This document shows positions 1 to 11,014 of a DNA stretch of 64,000 bases, one piece after another; positions within the stretch are counted from its first letter, which is position 1; the number at the start of each line of letters is the position of its first letter. The position numbers and the translations under genes are program-made. The DNA comes from Sphaerosporella brunnea (Eukaryota > Ascomycota > Pezizomycetes > Pezizales > Pyronemataceae), in assembly GCA_008704415.1 (NCBI GenBank), contig VXIS01000062.1, forward strand, positions 62,001 to 126,000, in the 5' to 3' direction. The notes under the pieces are model-generated. The model did not search any database, was not told the origin of the DNA, and saw only the letters and a list, made by a program, of their open reading frames with translations.

Positions 1-485
1 GCCAATAGTGGTCTGGCAAGAGAGTATCCTGACGGTTTATAACGGTTATATTGCTATTATTAATGCCTATTGGCTATTTCACATCCACCATACTAGTAGT
101 TATGCCTCTGGAAGCCCCAAAAAGGTTCTGTCCACAAGCAGTTCCGGCTACTGCTGGCTGAGGAATTCGCTCATGAAGCTAATCTAGAACTTGGATCTGG
201 ACGCCGACAGCGCAAAGCTCAAACCAAGTATGACTCTCAATTTCTTAGGCGCACTCAAGAGTATATTTGTTTCAGCAAGCAGCGTGGTATTGTCGAAGTT
301 CCAGTTTGCAATAGCGAGAATGGCCAACATGAACAGTCTTTAAAAGGACGGTCTGCTGTAAAGGGATGTGTGCGCTGCCGCTCCAGCATGCGCAAGAATG
401 GAATTAAAGGGCAGACAAAGAAAAAACCCGTCAGTATTGCCGGCATTGTGGTCTATCTTTTTGTGCCTGGTGTTTCTCAGGCTGA
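1..485 (+). pseudogene. piggyBac-type transposase, C-terminal relic
   Basis: Remnant of the 3' end of a piggyBac-like DDE transposase, cut by the window edge. Three frames must be combined to follow it. Around 46-84 the sequence reads YIAIINAYWLFH, resembling the conserved N-A-Y segment after the catalytic core. From about 137 another frame reads HKQFRLLLAEEF, matching the H-K-E-F-R-x-x-L-A-E-E block. A further frame reads CVRC and then, from 428, TRQYCRHCGLSFCAWCFSG followed by stop TGA at 483-485. This is the cysteine-rich terminal zinc-binding domain (C-x2-C ... C-x2-C ... C-x2-C). The frame changes and the loss of the N-terminus within view mean it is inactive here. Assignment rests on motif recognition; no TTAA end was found. 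Confidence 0.75.
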
Positions 486-700
486 GGGCTGTGGCGCTGT
501 ATGCTTTTGATATCACTCGAGTACTTTTTTGGAAACTGTGCTGTTGCTGTATTTGGCACCTTCGAGTCTTCGACACTGCAGGGGGTGATTTATTTTTGAC
601 GTTGCAAACTGTTAGGCAAGATGCTTCTCTATATCTATGGAGCTATTTTCTCCACTTTCTTTGTTGTAGTGTTTTTTGACGGTTCTGGGTTATAGCACAA

Positions 701-1057
701 TAGGGGTATTCAATTTGGCTGAAAACAGCACCATATATGGGCCACTGATTAGCGATGGCACAATAGATAGTTGTAGTTGAATACCCCAAATAAAAGATGC
801 CTAAAATTGGGCATATTATGCGCTGTAGAAGTTGTTTCCTCTTGTCGCTTGTTTTGCGCCTGATTCCGGTGGATGTGAGTGCTAGCATGTGAGCCGCGAT
901 TATGTGGAGGACCATAATCGGTGGGGTATTTGGAGCTTTATTGATCCCCGACCATCATTAAAATGAAAAGGCATATTATGTGCCTAAAATGAAAAGTAGA
1001 CGTCCATATTCTGGTACCCATATATGGCGCCGTTTTCAGCCAAATTGAATACCCCTA
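701..1057. mobile_element. MITE-like element 1 (357 bp, TA-flanked)
   Basis: The tips are inverted repeats of about 40 bp: the left arm starts TAGGGGTATTCAATTTGGC at 701 and the right arm is its reverse complement ending at 1057, with only two or three mismatches through CCATATATGG. TA at both tips is compatible with a TA target duplication. The interior has no coding potential and repeats the short word GCATATTATG (811 and 971). It starts 215 bp after the piggyBac relic stop, but the tips do not show the TTAA expected for piggyBac, so a link is unproven. Confidence 0.75.
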
Positions 1058-1488
1058 ATACTACCAAGCTTCCCCACAACACAACTTGAAGCTCGCATCT
1101 TCACTGGCGAAAACAAACTTGAACTTCAGCTAAAATTTATGAATTCGAACAGTGGAAGAAAACTCAGAGCAAGCGAACGAAACGAAACATCTTCAAGTTG
1201 CGGGTCGATATTCATCATGCTGGCAGGGTGGCGCAAAGGCTGGTGTGGTGTTGCGCGACTGACCGTCTCGGACTAGTATATGACCTCAAAGCGAGGTTTT
1301 TGGTGCAGTTTATCACGTTTTGAAAAACACCGTCGCCCCGATAAAATATACCCCCCTTTTCCACCGAGCTCTAATTACAGCTGAAATGGCATCCGTGAGC
1401 CGATTTTTGCAAGTGCACACACACTCTCCCTTCTATCTGGATATCATCACTCCGCCTTCTCTACTATGTACCACCGGCTGGATATCTC
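1058..1488. other. intergenic, nothing recognised
   Basis: Sequence between MITE 1 and the 3' end of the minus-strand PHS1 gene. No conserved reading frame, RNA gene or repeat was seen. Part of it must be the PHS1 3' untranslated region. Confidence 0.5.
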
Positions 1489-2251
1489 TTAAGCCTTCTT
1501 CTTTCCCCTCATGCTCTTGCGGCGCTGGCGGATCATGTGCGTGTACTGGTTGTACAGTCCTATATTCCATCATCATCATCAGTCTCACTCTATTCCTCGC
1601 CTCCACAAGCAAAACTCACCGGGGGCATAAGTCGCCAAAATGACCACCAGCACCCAATAGTACTGTACACTCCACATATACGCCTCAGGAAGGGCGCGGA
1701 ATACGCACCACGCCTCGCTCCCAGCGCCGAGGGGGTAGAGCACAAAGAACGTATTATATCGCAACCAATTCAGCAGGCCACCATTCGCGGCAGCTTCTGG
1801 GGAGGCAAGGTTAACGACGTAGTACGTGTACCTGCAGACCTCGGTGATGCTCCACGCCAGCAACATAGTTGCGTACGCCACGCTGTGCTGCGGGGCGGAA
1901 AAGAGGTCGCAGACGCCCCATACCAGCAGCAGCCGCGACGAGACTTGGATTATTGTGGTGACTAGGGAGGATTTGAGGAGCCCGAGGAGAAGGTGTAGGA
2001 TCTCGAGGATGGCGAGGGTCTGCACGTATTTGGTGTACGTCCCCAGAGAGCTGTGCAGGTTGCTGGCCCCCACTACGGGAACGAGAAGAACGGTGCGCGC
2101 TAATACGCCAGCCCAGAGCGCGGCTGAGAAGAAGTTGTAAGCGATTAGACTATAACGCACACTCACGTTAGTTGTGATGATGGTGAAGAAAGGAAGGAAG
2201 AGAGTGCACAGACTAGCGCTTGCTCGGGGATTGCGTCTTTCTGCGCTCCAT
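1489..2251 (-). CDS. PHS1: Very-long-chain 3-hydroxyacyl-CoA dehydratase (Phs1/HACD family)
   Basis: Removes water from 3-hydroxyacyl-CoA, the third step of very-long-chain fatty acid elongation in the ER membrane. Three exons on the minus strand: 2251-2214, 2149-1620 and 1559-1489. The introns are 64 nt (donor GTCTGT, branch CTAAC, acceptor TATAG) and 60 nt (donor GTGAGT, acceptor ATATAG). The joined frame gives 212 aa, close to the family's usual size. Family blocks are visible: RYLIAYNFFSAALW near residue 12, AWSITEVCRYTYY near 111, and LRYNTFFVLYPLGAGSE near 142. The last holds the catalytic pair Y151 and E158 with the seven-residue spacing known for yeast Phs1. Several hydrophobic membrane segments follow one another. 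The C-terminus is KKKA, a dilysine ER-retrieval signal, which supports the third exon. The upstream frame before the ATG at 2251 is unrelated. Confidence 0.95.
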
Positions 2252-2419
2252 ATTTGCGGGTGTGGATGGATGTGGTGGTGGTTGAAGGTGATGGTGATGT
2301 GATGGCGTGTGTTTTTGAGGGTTGGGGATGAGCAAAGGCCATTAAGAAAGAGAACGCTGGCTTTCCATTTTAGAGGGCGCGCAAAAAGACTTTATTGCCG
2401 ACTCTGTAACTGTATATAC

Positions 2420-2845
2420 TACCGTATCGTCTGTGTCTTAAGCAACGCGGGCCGGAGGGGGGTGTTGCCAAGCTATCAAAAAGTTAATTTCTAAAGACTC
2501 GCGCGCGGGCGATGCTGTATCTAATTTTTATTTACAGCAGCAGAATCATTACAGTGCCGGCGGTGTTGGCCAACGCCCCGGGCATCGCGCCGTATCTTCC
2601 GGCACCATTTTTGGACCGTACGGGGGAGCCTGCTCAGGACGGGGAAATGCCGGAGGTGCCATTGCGCATGCCGCTCACCAAGTACCAAGTACCCGCGCCC
2701 CGCCTTTTGATCATCATTAAAGGTGAATACAAACCCAAATTGTGACCGCGACGTGCAATCCCACCGAGAGAAAACCCTCGACACCCGCAACCTTACCACC
2801 CCCACCCCTCCGGCCCGCGTTGCTTAAGACACAGACGATACGGTA
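2420..2845. mobile_element. MITE-like element 2 (426 bp, perfect 41-bp inverted repeats)
   Basis: The left arm 2420-2460 begins TACCGTATCGTCTGTGTC and the right arm 2805-2845 is its exact reverse complement over 41 bp. TA lies at both tips, consistent with a TA target duplication as left by Tc1/mariner-type transposases. The interior has no convincing gene. It sits about 170 bp upstream of the PHS1 start codon, so it lies in or next to the PHS1 promoter. Identical arms suggest a recent insertion or gene conversion between the arms. Confidence 0.85.
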
Positions 2846-4722
2846 CGACAACTCACCGAAAGACAACATACTGAGAAGTACTTAACCTCCAAAAAAACCC
2901 GCTATGAATAGAGGCTGTCCGCCCGCCCAAAAGATGAAAGCAAAAAAAGTATTACACTGCAAGGACAATCTGCATCAATCACCGAGAGCATTCTCGAGCT
3001 CAAGATGATCAAGATATACCACTAACAGTTTAGACTTATTGCTGTGACCTTTGCTTTCACTTTTTGCGCCCCCTTTTGGATGGGCGGAAGCCCTCCTTCA
3101 AAGTCCTAGGTTCTATTTAAGCTGAAGCGGTTGTTGACATGGCGGAACAGTCTTTGTTGGAATATGCGTCCTGACATAATGTGCATATGGAGCGAGTGCT
3201 GGCTAGTGAGGCATGTTTATCTGTTGTAGACTTGTAGTGGTACGCCACCTGCTTGTGATATAGAGAATACACTATACTCTGTAAGCTAACAGTCTTCGAA
3301 CAAGACATTTCAAGCACGATGGTGTTAGTTTTCGGGCACGAAAAGTCGGCTACAGTGAACTGCAACAGCCCTCGAACATCATCCTCCCTTAAACTCCTCG
3401 GGATGTACGGAATTCCCGCTAGGAAAGCCAATGGATTCACATCTTACGCAAACTTTAAGCGTCAGCTTCTCGTTGGGGAGATCCTCTACTCAATAAATTT
3501 TGTTTCGAGTACACCCCGAAAATATATCGTCAATTGAGCGTGGACGGCAACGAGCAGACCTTCCTCCGATAAGAGTTATGTACAACTACCGTGCCGAGCT
3601 TCTCATTGCCAAGGTGATGCCAGGAGTTTGTCATGAGCTCACGAGCTCCATACACTATCTTTGACTTGGGACGTCGAGGTTCGGTGCACAAGGAACCGGA
3701 AGACAAAAAGAGGTTCCGCCCAGTGCTGACGGGCTGAAGAAAACCAGGTACTGGCGTTCGTCCATGAGCCCAAACTCGCGGTTGCGATGTCACTCAGCTC
3801 CAGGAACAGAAAAATTTCCAGCCGGGTCTCTCATAGTAACCAACGAGGCTGACATTCTTCATTGGCAGGGCTGCTTTTGGGCATCGAATTTCCAGCCAGC
3901 CAACCTTTTCAGCATACCGTGCTAACGGTCCTCAAAGTGAGTTGGAACAACGGGCTGGATGGGAAATAAATGTCGGTCGTTTTTTTGACGGACCAGCTCA
4001 GTTGTAGACTTTAAGGGACCTTTGCGGCACTTAGGCTAAGTGACGTCGCTTTGAAAGCCGTCGCCTTACTGATTGGACAGATAGGTTGCTTTTAAGTTTG
4101 TAGCACGCAGAGCTCTCCAGCCTGCTATTTCGCCAGCTAGGGCTAGAAGTCGGAGGTATGTAGTTGTCGTCGCAGTTTTCCCAGCCAGCCCATCTTTCTG
4201 GCCCCTTTGAGGACCACTGGTATGGCGTTCATAGATATCGATAGTAGCACTGGCAAATGGATAGTTACCACACTGTGATATCCACCGTCGCCTCTCCCTT
4301 ACCGCCAACTCAAATCACACCCCGAGCGACAGTCTAAGCAGCACCTCTAGCACCTGCAATTGCAAGGCTTCAAAGATACGCTGTACCGCTCGGATCACAA
4401 CCGATGGCTCGGAGTAAACCGCGTGAATAGGGCTGAGTTGCCCGTCCTACTTTGATGATCGCTGTGAGTACGCCTGAGATAAGGATTCCGGACAAATGGA
4501 ATAGTACAAGTCTGTTATTTCCTGTCGCTCTGTGAGTGACGTGGGGTATCATTAAATATGCGGTGTCATGGTAGGTAGCTCCTTACCGAACGCACAAGTT
4601 CACGGCCCCCACCATAGTAGTAAAGTATTCGGTAACCATTGCCTTCGCCTTGCCCTTGATAGCCCTACTATTTACACAGAAAACGAATGGAAATGCGTGC
4701 CCAACTCCCAAGAAATCGTGAC
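2846..4722. other. 1.9-kb gene-poor stretch
   Basis: No reading frame here shows a recognisable domain, conserved block or believable exon series. The open frames are short, overlap one another and have no family signature. No tRNA-like fold or long inverted repeat was seen. It would serve as the 3' flank of the membrane-protein gene at 4723. Confidence 0.45.
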
Positions 4723-6456
4723 TTAGGGATCATGATAGTTCGACCAATGACAGAAGCATCCCCTGGTTTCAGTGTTGACGCCCTTCTTTTCCGCAATCCC
4801 CATTTGCCCCTTGATCGCACCATCCTCCGACAGCCCGTAAGCGACGACTGTTCGAGCACCCCTATCCCCACCAATCCGGTCTTCCCATATATCAACCGGC
4901 AAGTCCAGCTCTGTGGTTGCTGTGTTCTCAACAACCTTGCCAATTGTCTTGGTGAATATGGTGACCCTGAACCGAGTATGATTCCACTGAATCCTATACC
5001 GTGCGTCTTTTGCAGAGACACCGCCAGTGTCCCGATTTGACGTCAAGCTAGAGTCGTTGGCGAACTGTATTGTCTTGTCGAAGTAGATATGGAAGCCGTA
5101 GTTTTCGGTATCCAGACCACGGTTGAACAACCTCAGTGGCTGATTCGCTGCTGCGGCCGGAAGCATGTGAGACTCTTCCTTAATCATCCCGCGCTTGGTG
5201 CCGTTGATTTGCGCCTGGATATCTTCGGAAGCGGAGCTGACAGCTGTGATTAAGGTAATGTAAAAGTCTGTTTCCTCCCCAGCGTCGGTCTCTCCGTCCA
5301 CAGAAGCAAGGTTTTCGTAGTCAGTGATGTTTGGGACGTTGCCGGGAACTGGCGTCCAGGAGCTCTCAGGTTCCGAATCACTGGGGTCACGACGTCTGAC
5401 AGTGAATCGGAACTCGGGGACCTTGAAACCGTCATTGGTAGCATTTGTCATGGGAGCCTTGGTGTCAGGTGGCAGCTTGCAGCTCCACTGATATGGTGGC
5501 GCTATACAGGTAGAAAGTCGCTCCGCTGCTCGGAAGGGTCGGACCGCGATGTTACCCAGCGGTAAAGCAGGCGTATCTGACGAACTGCTTCCCTCCGGGG
5601 CTCCTGAGGCGTTGCGATGTCTCGACCTAGTCCCCATCACGACGCCAATGATGACAGCCAGGAGGACGATGATGACCACCCCGCCGATGATCCAACACCT
5701 CCTGACTCTCCTCTTCCTCTGTTTCTCACTGGAAGTTGGGCCTTGACCGCCTCTAAAGCACTTCCCCCAGCATCTCTTCCATATTTCCTTCCTTCTCTGC
5801 CTTGCTTCTTGTTTCCTCCGGGCGGCCTCCCCTGCTGAGCCATCGCCGGAACGCAAATCATCCAATCTGACACTGTTCATTCTGTCAATTCCTGGAACCT
5901 CGGGAGCCGCTTCGATAGTAGCGCGCTGATGGAACAATCCCCGAGCAGCGCTTAGTACCCGCGACGCTGGGCTAGGACGAGTGGGAATCACTTGTGGAAC
6001 GCTTCTTGGGTGTGGTTCCGGGTAGCGGGTGTATGGTGGTGGTGCTTCCTCCGTGTGAGTGTTAGAGACAACTTCGGTCAGTTGTGATTGCCGGGGGCTA
6101 CCAGCCACGATTGAGTGATGTCGGGAGGATGTTGAGAACCTGGAGTTTTGTGGGTTCAGCGGGTTCAGCTGGTTCAGCACGGACGGAGACTGGGAGATCG
6201 ATGTTGGTCTTCGATCATACACAGTTGGTAATCTAGGCGCCGAATCCTGGTTCTGGAAATCGAAGATGAATTGCGAGAAGTCGGGGAATCCAGACAAGCG
6301 GGCAATGTCACCGATCGTTGTTGGCGAGCTACCTTCTTCGGAGATGGGTGTCAGGGTGAGGGGAGTCGGTAGTGTTGCTGCTGGCAGAGGACGAGTCTCA
6401 ACCACAATGGAAGAGAGCTTGCCCCCTTCTGGTGGTCCGCTGTTTTGATCCGCCAT
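4723..6456 (-). CDS. Single-pass membrane protein of unknown function, glycosylated ectodomain
   Basis: A single exon of 577 aa. The first ~230 residues are rich in Pro, Ser and Arg and probably disordered and cytosolic. A basic, cysteine-containing stretch (EIWKRCWGKCFRGG, then KQRKRRVRRC) precedes one strong membrane helix, WIIGGVVIIVLLAVIIGVVMG, at about residues 252-273. The positively charged inner flank predicts a type II-like orientation with the C-terminal ~300 residues outside. That part carries several N-glycosylation sites (NAS, NAT, NGT, NDS, NHT) and a compact region with QWSC, WNHTRFRVTIFT and a closing GCFCHWSN that looks like a folded, disulfide-stabilised domain. I do not recognise a named family. 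The start is the first ATG after an upstream stretch with GTAAGT, which may be a 5'UTR intron. Confidence 0.8.
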   Translation of the reverse strand: MADQNSGPPEGGKLSSIVVETRPLPAATLPTPLTLTPISEEGSSPTTIGDIARLSGFPDFSQFIFDFQNQDSAPRLPTVYDRRPTSISQSPSVLNQLNPLNPQNSRFSTSSRHHSIVAGSPRQSQLTEVVSNTHTEEAPPPYTRYPEPHPRSVPQVIPTRPSPASRVLSAARGLFHQRATIEAAPEVPGIDRMNSVRLDDLRSGDGSAGEAARRKQEARQRRKEIWKRCWGKCFRGGQGPTSSEKQRKRRVRRCWIIGGVVIIVLLAVIIGVVMGTRSRHRNASGAPEGSSSSDTPALPLGNIAVRPFRAAERLSTCIAPPYQWSCKLPPDTKAPMTNATNDGFKVPEFRFTVRRRDPSDSEPESSWTPVPGNVPNITDYENLASVDGETDAGEETDFYITLITAVSSASEDIQAQINGTKRGMIKEESHMLPAAAANQPLRLFNRGLDTENYGFHIYFDKTIQFANDSSLTSNRDTGGVSAKDARYRIQWNHTRFRVTIFTKTIGKVVENTATTELDLPVDIWEDRIGGDRGARTVVAYGLSEDGAIKGQMGIAEKKGVNTETRGCFCHWSNYHDP

Positions 6457-9400
6457 GCTGCTTTTGTAGTGTAAATATAATGATCACTCGTTGGTTAAAA
6501 GGAACTTACTAGGGGAGATATGTTACAGGTCTAGATAGGTGGGAATGACAAGATCCAGACGCAACCGCCTTCAGCGAGGGGCTTGAATTCTCAGACGACT
6601 GTCAAGGCTTCCAAAGGATTCGAAGTGCCAAAGAGGTGTTCCTGACACCCTCACCGTGGTATGTGCCCAACAACTTTGAAGGGCAGTAGATAGAATGGAA
6701 AAACGAAAAACGAAACGAAAACAAGAAACGCAAGAAAAACAAAAAGAAAGCGTAACGAAAAGAAAGATATCGTGAGATACTGGTACAGGCCGAAAGCTGT
6801 CAGTATCATCGCGCCAAAAAAACAAAAGAAAGAGTAACTCCAACAATCGGGGATTCCACGACTTTTGAGGGACCGCCCACCTGCCCACTCAATTCAAGAC
6901 CGCCGATGAGCTGTCAGCCAAGTGCATCGAGGCTCTCTGTCAACATGGCGGCAAAAAGGTATATATTGGTGGGAGGAGGAGGTTCGATATTGGTGATGCG
7001 CGACGGAAGGAGGGGTCGGCAAGCGCCTGCTGGTTTGGCAGGTGTTTCATCTTTTCTACCGGCGTCTCTCGACATGATTGGTAGCCAACGAAGGAGGGCA
7101 CTCGAGGACGGACGTGCCGTTTCAAACACCCAATTTTGAGCGTCAAGAGAACTTAAGCTTGATTATAAAGCCCATGTATTATGAAGTAGACTTAAGTAGT
7201 ATTTACAAGGGACGTTCTTAAAATATCTTTCAAAAGCAACCGCAAATATAAGCGGCAATTCATCTTTGTTCGAAGACCGGACGGCGGCATATATCAACGC
7301 ACCCACCCACCAAATTTCCGCCGTGGTATCTAGATGCACAGGCACGGCGGCAGTGCTCGTACAACAAGCTTTGAACCTTCGGAGAAACCAGGTGTCAAGT
7401 TTCGGGCTGATGATGTATCCAGACTCACGATATTGCACTCGATATCAGCAACGGCCTTGGAAGAAAGCGCACGAAGATAATCCAGTAGTTGTCTCTGTAT
7501 GGATAGCTCGGTTGGTTTGCCCTACGCATACGGTAAGCCCACGTAGCGTACCCACCACTGTGCTCCCAAATTGTGGTTGGAGATGAAAATTCGGCGGGAA
7601 TCGAAGCATCTAGAGTCTAGAGACGGAAACCCCAAATCGCCGCATAGGAATGCTGAGTTTCTGTCTGCGCTTTGCATGCCGTAAGTCTCTAGAAATATGT
7701 GTTTAGTAGTATCTCACAGAGGAATAGTCTCTGAGCATATAGGGGAACTGGATTTCGTGAGGTGTCTGCTGTTGTTCGCTAGGAGAAATCGCATAGATCG
7801 AGTGGGTGAGGAAAAACTCCTGGAGTTTATGTACTTGCGATTGAAGCTTGTAGTTTTTGGCAGTTGCATCCCGGAGGCCGGTGAGCAAGCCTCCACGCCG
7901 AGTTCACGGAGTCCACGCTGTCTACTTGGTCGCGCTGATCGTGAAATGGTGTGAGATCGCCCGTGGTCCTGTCAAAAAGTCTTGAAAGCTTTTGAGTCCC
8001 TGAAAATAATAAACTTGATGCCGCTAAACATAATAGCATCCGAATTGATATTGAGATACATAAGCAGGCCGGTTATAGATAGAGGCCGTTCCTTGCGCTG
8101 TGTCACCGCCATGCTCACAGTTTTCGAGTTATATCCAGTCAGATTTTGCGCCCTTTGAGCCCTTTGAAGACCTTTTGAGCGGTGTCCCGTGTTGTAAATA
8201 TGCTGCATACTCACTGAAGACGGCTATGGGCACCGGCTGAATTTGATGATGATGTGCGTGCTTTTTCCTCCGCGCTGGGCGATGATCGACAAGTTCCTGT
8301 GCTAAAGATACTCCATTCGCCGCCGTTCCGGGGTCCCTGTCGCTTTCAGCCAGCTGTGAAGACCAAAGCCACAGTGGAGATGTGTGTCCGTGCGATGATC
8401 AGATCGGAGTGATTGGTCAATCGAGTCTTGGAAAGAGTTCTCCAGACAAGACGAACTCTCCTTCTTCGTTTCTGTTCCTGTCTGTCCTTGCCTTCGATAT
8501 ATTCACCAAAGCTTTTGGCATTGCGACATTTTGATCTGCTTCGTGCCGCCGACCCTCTCCGCTACTTCCGACGATTATCGGCCCAAACCAAAAACACAAA
8601 GGTGCCACGCGTCAGCTCCCCGCCATTGACCGGAGCGTGCGAGCAACGGCTTCCATCCAGAGAACGGAGAACCTCAAAAGGCGTGCCTCAAAATCGGTAA
8701 CCACGATCCACAGCGAACTTATAATTATACATACTTCCTAGAGATCTCTTGGCAATTACACATCAGACGCAGGTCCAAAAGCGTCAGGTCACGTACGTAC
8801 TGAGTGTGAGGCTGCTGTTGTTTGACGATCTTGAATCTGCTCTATTCGGGGTGTGGCTTGCTATCGTTCAACTGCAGAAATAGCGCTTGATATCTATTTT
8901 TCCGGGAGCCCAAAGGAAAGATTCGGTCTCGGTCTTCTCCCCCGTTTCTCTTCGGTATGTAGCTCACTTTTTCGTCAATGGTGGCATCACCTCTCAGTTA
9001 TGCCTCTTCCTTGCGTTACGGACATGTCCCCTCTTCCTCCTCCTCTTCCCCTGAGACCTGATGAGACAGACACTTCATCAGCTTCTGGCTCTCGTGTCTC
9101 TTTAAGCCCAGTCCCAGTCGCTCTTTTCTCGACTGCGGCTGTGCCGCCTGTGCTATACAGTGTAGTGTACTCCCCTTTCTATTCCCCATTCCCCATTCCC
9201 CATTCCCCATTCCCCCTCCCCCTTCCTTGTGTTTGATCGACCGTCAAGGCGTCGATGGTGTGGTTGCGGATTCGATGAGTTGCGTTGAGAGCTGCAGAAA
9301 GAGAGACAGAGGCTGAACCAAGCGGCAGGCGAAAGGGTCCCACGCGCGCACACACACACACACAGAAACTCACACACACATTCATTAAACTTTCGCAACC

Positions 9401-9568
9401 GTGGCTCCTACAAACAGACCCCGACGCCGCTCTACGATCGGTAGCAATTCAGCACCTACCAATCTGAACCTTAACCCTGCCGAAAACCCTTCCAAAGCCT
9501 CGGGAACCACGTTCTCGTCGTCACATCATTCGACTCTTCCTTCGATACCCCACACGCCATTGCCCACC
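6457..9568. other. 3.1-kb divergent intergenic region
   Basis: Lies between the minus-strand membrane-protein gene and plus-strand MNN10, so it must hold both promoters. About 6680-6830 is A-rich on the plus strand. A five-fold ATTCCCC-type repeat sits at about 9180-9222, followed by a CA tract at about 9346-9381, both just upstream of MNN10. Short open frames here, including an ATG frame at 9024-9236, are of low complexity and match nothing I know. Confidence 0.5.
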
Positions 9569-11014
9569 ATGGGGAGTGGCTCGACCTTTTGGGGTTCTGA
9601 CGGAGGCGGTGGAGGCGATGGAGGCGGCGAGTCTCGCTCGACATCCCCGGGTCCGGCACTGCCGATTTCTCGCTCACATTCGCCGTTGCCCACGTCGCGG
9701 GCTTCCTCGATCTCCAACGGTGGGGGGGGAGGTTGGGCGCCCAAGTCCGCTGCGAACGGCTATGCCCCTGCCAGCGGGGCTCGCCGGTTTCTGGGAAAAC
9801 ACTTGAGGAAGCTCTCTACTTCGTTACCGACCTACAATCGCTCGACGGCAACAGGATTCACGCCCACAACACCCTACTACCGCGGCGGCGGGTTCTTTGG
9901 ACGGATGCGAGGCGGGATGGCACGGAAGCCACGGACAACGTGGGTTTGCCTACTACTCATAGTGTCATTCCTTTACGTGTTTTTACACCTGCACCACAAT
10001 CCCATATCGAACCGGCTACGAGGGGTGAGTGGTGGCTCAAAGTTTGTGATAATTTTGGCGGCGAACCAGGGCGGAGGTGTCATGACCTGGAAGGGCGCAA
10101 AGGAATGGGCGGTTGAGCGCGATTCCATCGCGAATAAGAAGGCCTACGCGGAAAGATGGGGTTATCACCTAGAAATCAAGGACATGAGCACCAAGAAGCG
10201 GTACGCGCACGAATGGCGTGAGAGCTGGGAGAAGGTGGATGTGATTAAGCAGACCATGCGACAATACCCCAAGGCCGAATGGTGAGTGGGACGCTGAGAG
10301 CGGGGAAGTGTACCTCATCCGGCTGACGCGTTCAAAGGTTTTGGTGGCTCGATCTGCACACCTTCATCATGGAGCCTTCAATATCCCTGCAATCGCACAT
10401 CTTTAACCACCTGCAGAACGTGACCTACCGCGACATCAACGTCTACAACCCGCTGAACATCACCCACCCGCCGTCGAAGGAGGAGTTCTTCTACATCGAC
10501 GAAGTCGCCAAGTCGGCGGTTGGAGACGACAGGGGCGAGAGCATCAACATCATTGTCCCTCAGGATTGCGGTGGTTTCAACCTTGGTAGTTTCTTCATCA
10601 AGCGCTCGGAGTTCAGCGAACGGTTGCTGGATATTTGGTGGGACCCAGTTGGGTACGAGCAGAAGCACATGGAGTGGGAGCATAAGGAGCAAGATACTCT
10701 GGTAAGCCCAATCTAATCATTCCCTCAACCTACTGTCCAAGAGCTCACAGAGGAAACAGGAGTACCTCTACACCCACCAGCCCTGGATCCGCACCGGCAC
10801 CGCCTTCATTCCACAGCGCATGATCAACGCCTTCCCTCCCGGCGCCTGTTCCGAGACCCCCGACGATCCCCGAATCTTCTACAGCGAGAAGGACCGCGAC
10901 TTCGTAGTCAACATGGCCGGATGCGAATGGGGCCGCGACTGTTGGGGCGAGATGGCCAGCTACCGGAAAGTGAGCGAGAGGCTGAATTCGGGGTGGTGGA
11001 GAAAGCACTTTTAG
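9569..11014 (+). CDS. MNN10: GT34 family Golgi mannosyltransferase, Mnn10-like
   Basis: Type II Golgi glycosyltransferase (GT34/GMA12-MNN10 family) predicted to extend the alpha-1,6-mannan backbone of cell-wall N-glycans. Exons 9569-10281, 10338-10701 and 10760-11014; introns of 56 and 58 nt with GTGAGT and GTAAGC donors. The joined frame gives 443 aa. A Ser/Gly/Pro-rich cytosolic tail precedes a signal-anchor helix (TTWVCLLLIVSFLYVFLHL). The lumenal domain shows FVIILAANQGGG, KKAYAERWGYHLEI and, across the first intron, AEWFWWLDLHTFIMEP with the DxD-equivalent metal-binding D-L-H. Further conserved blocks are QDCGGFNLGSFFIKRSEFS, IWWDP and FVVNMAGCEWGRDC. I start at the ATG at 9569 because its context (CCACCATGG) is strong and the frame upstream has only GTG before a stop at about 9386. 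An upstream exon is possible. It could be an Mnn11-type paralogue. Confidence 0.88.

Noticed and set aside
4687..5040. 117-aa plus-strand frame
   Set aside because: Lies opposite the membrane-protein coding exon, whose composition and glycosylation sites support the minus strand.
9024..9236. ATG frame MSPLPPPLPLRPDETDTSS upstream of MNN10
   Set aside because: Low-complexity Pro/Ser translation of a pyrimidine-rich leader ending in the ATTCCCC repeat; no conserved content.
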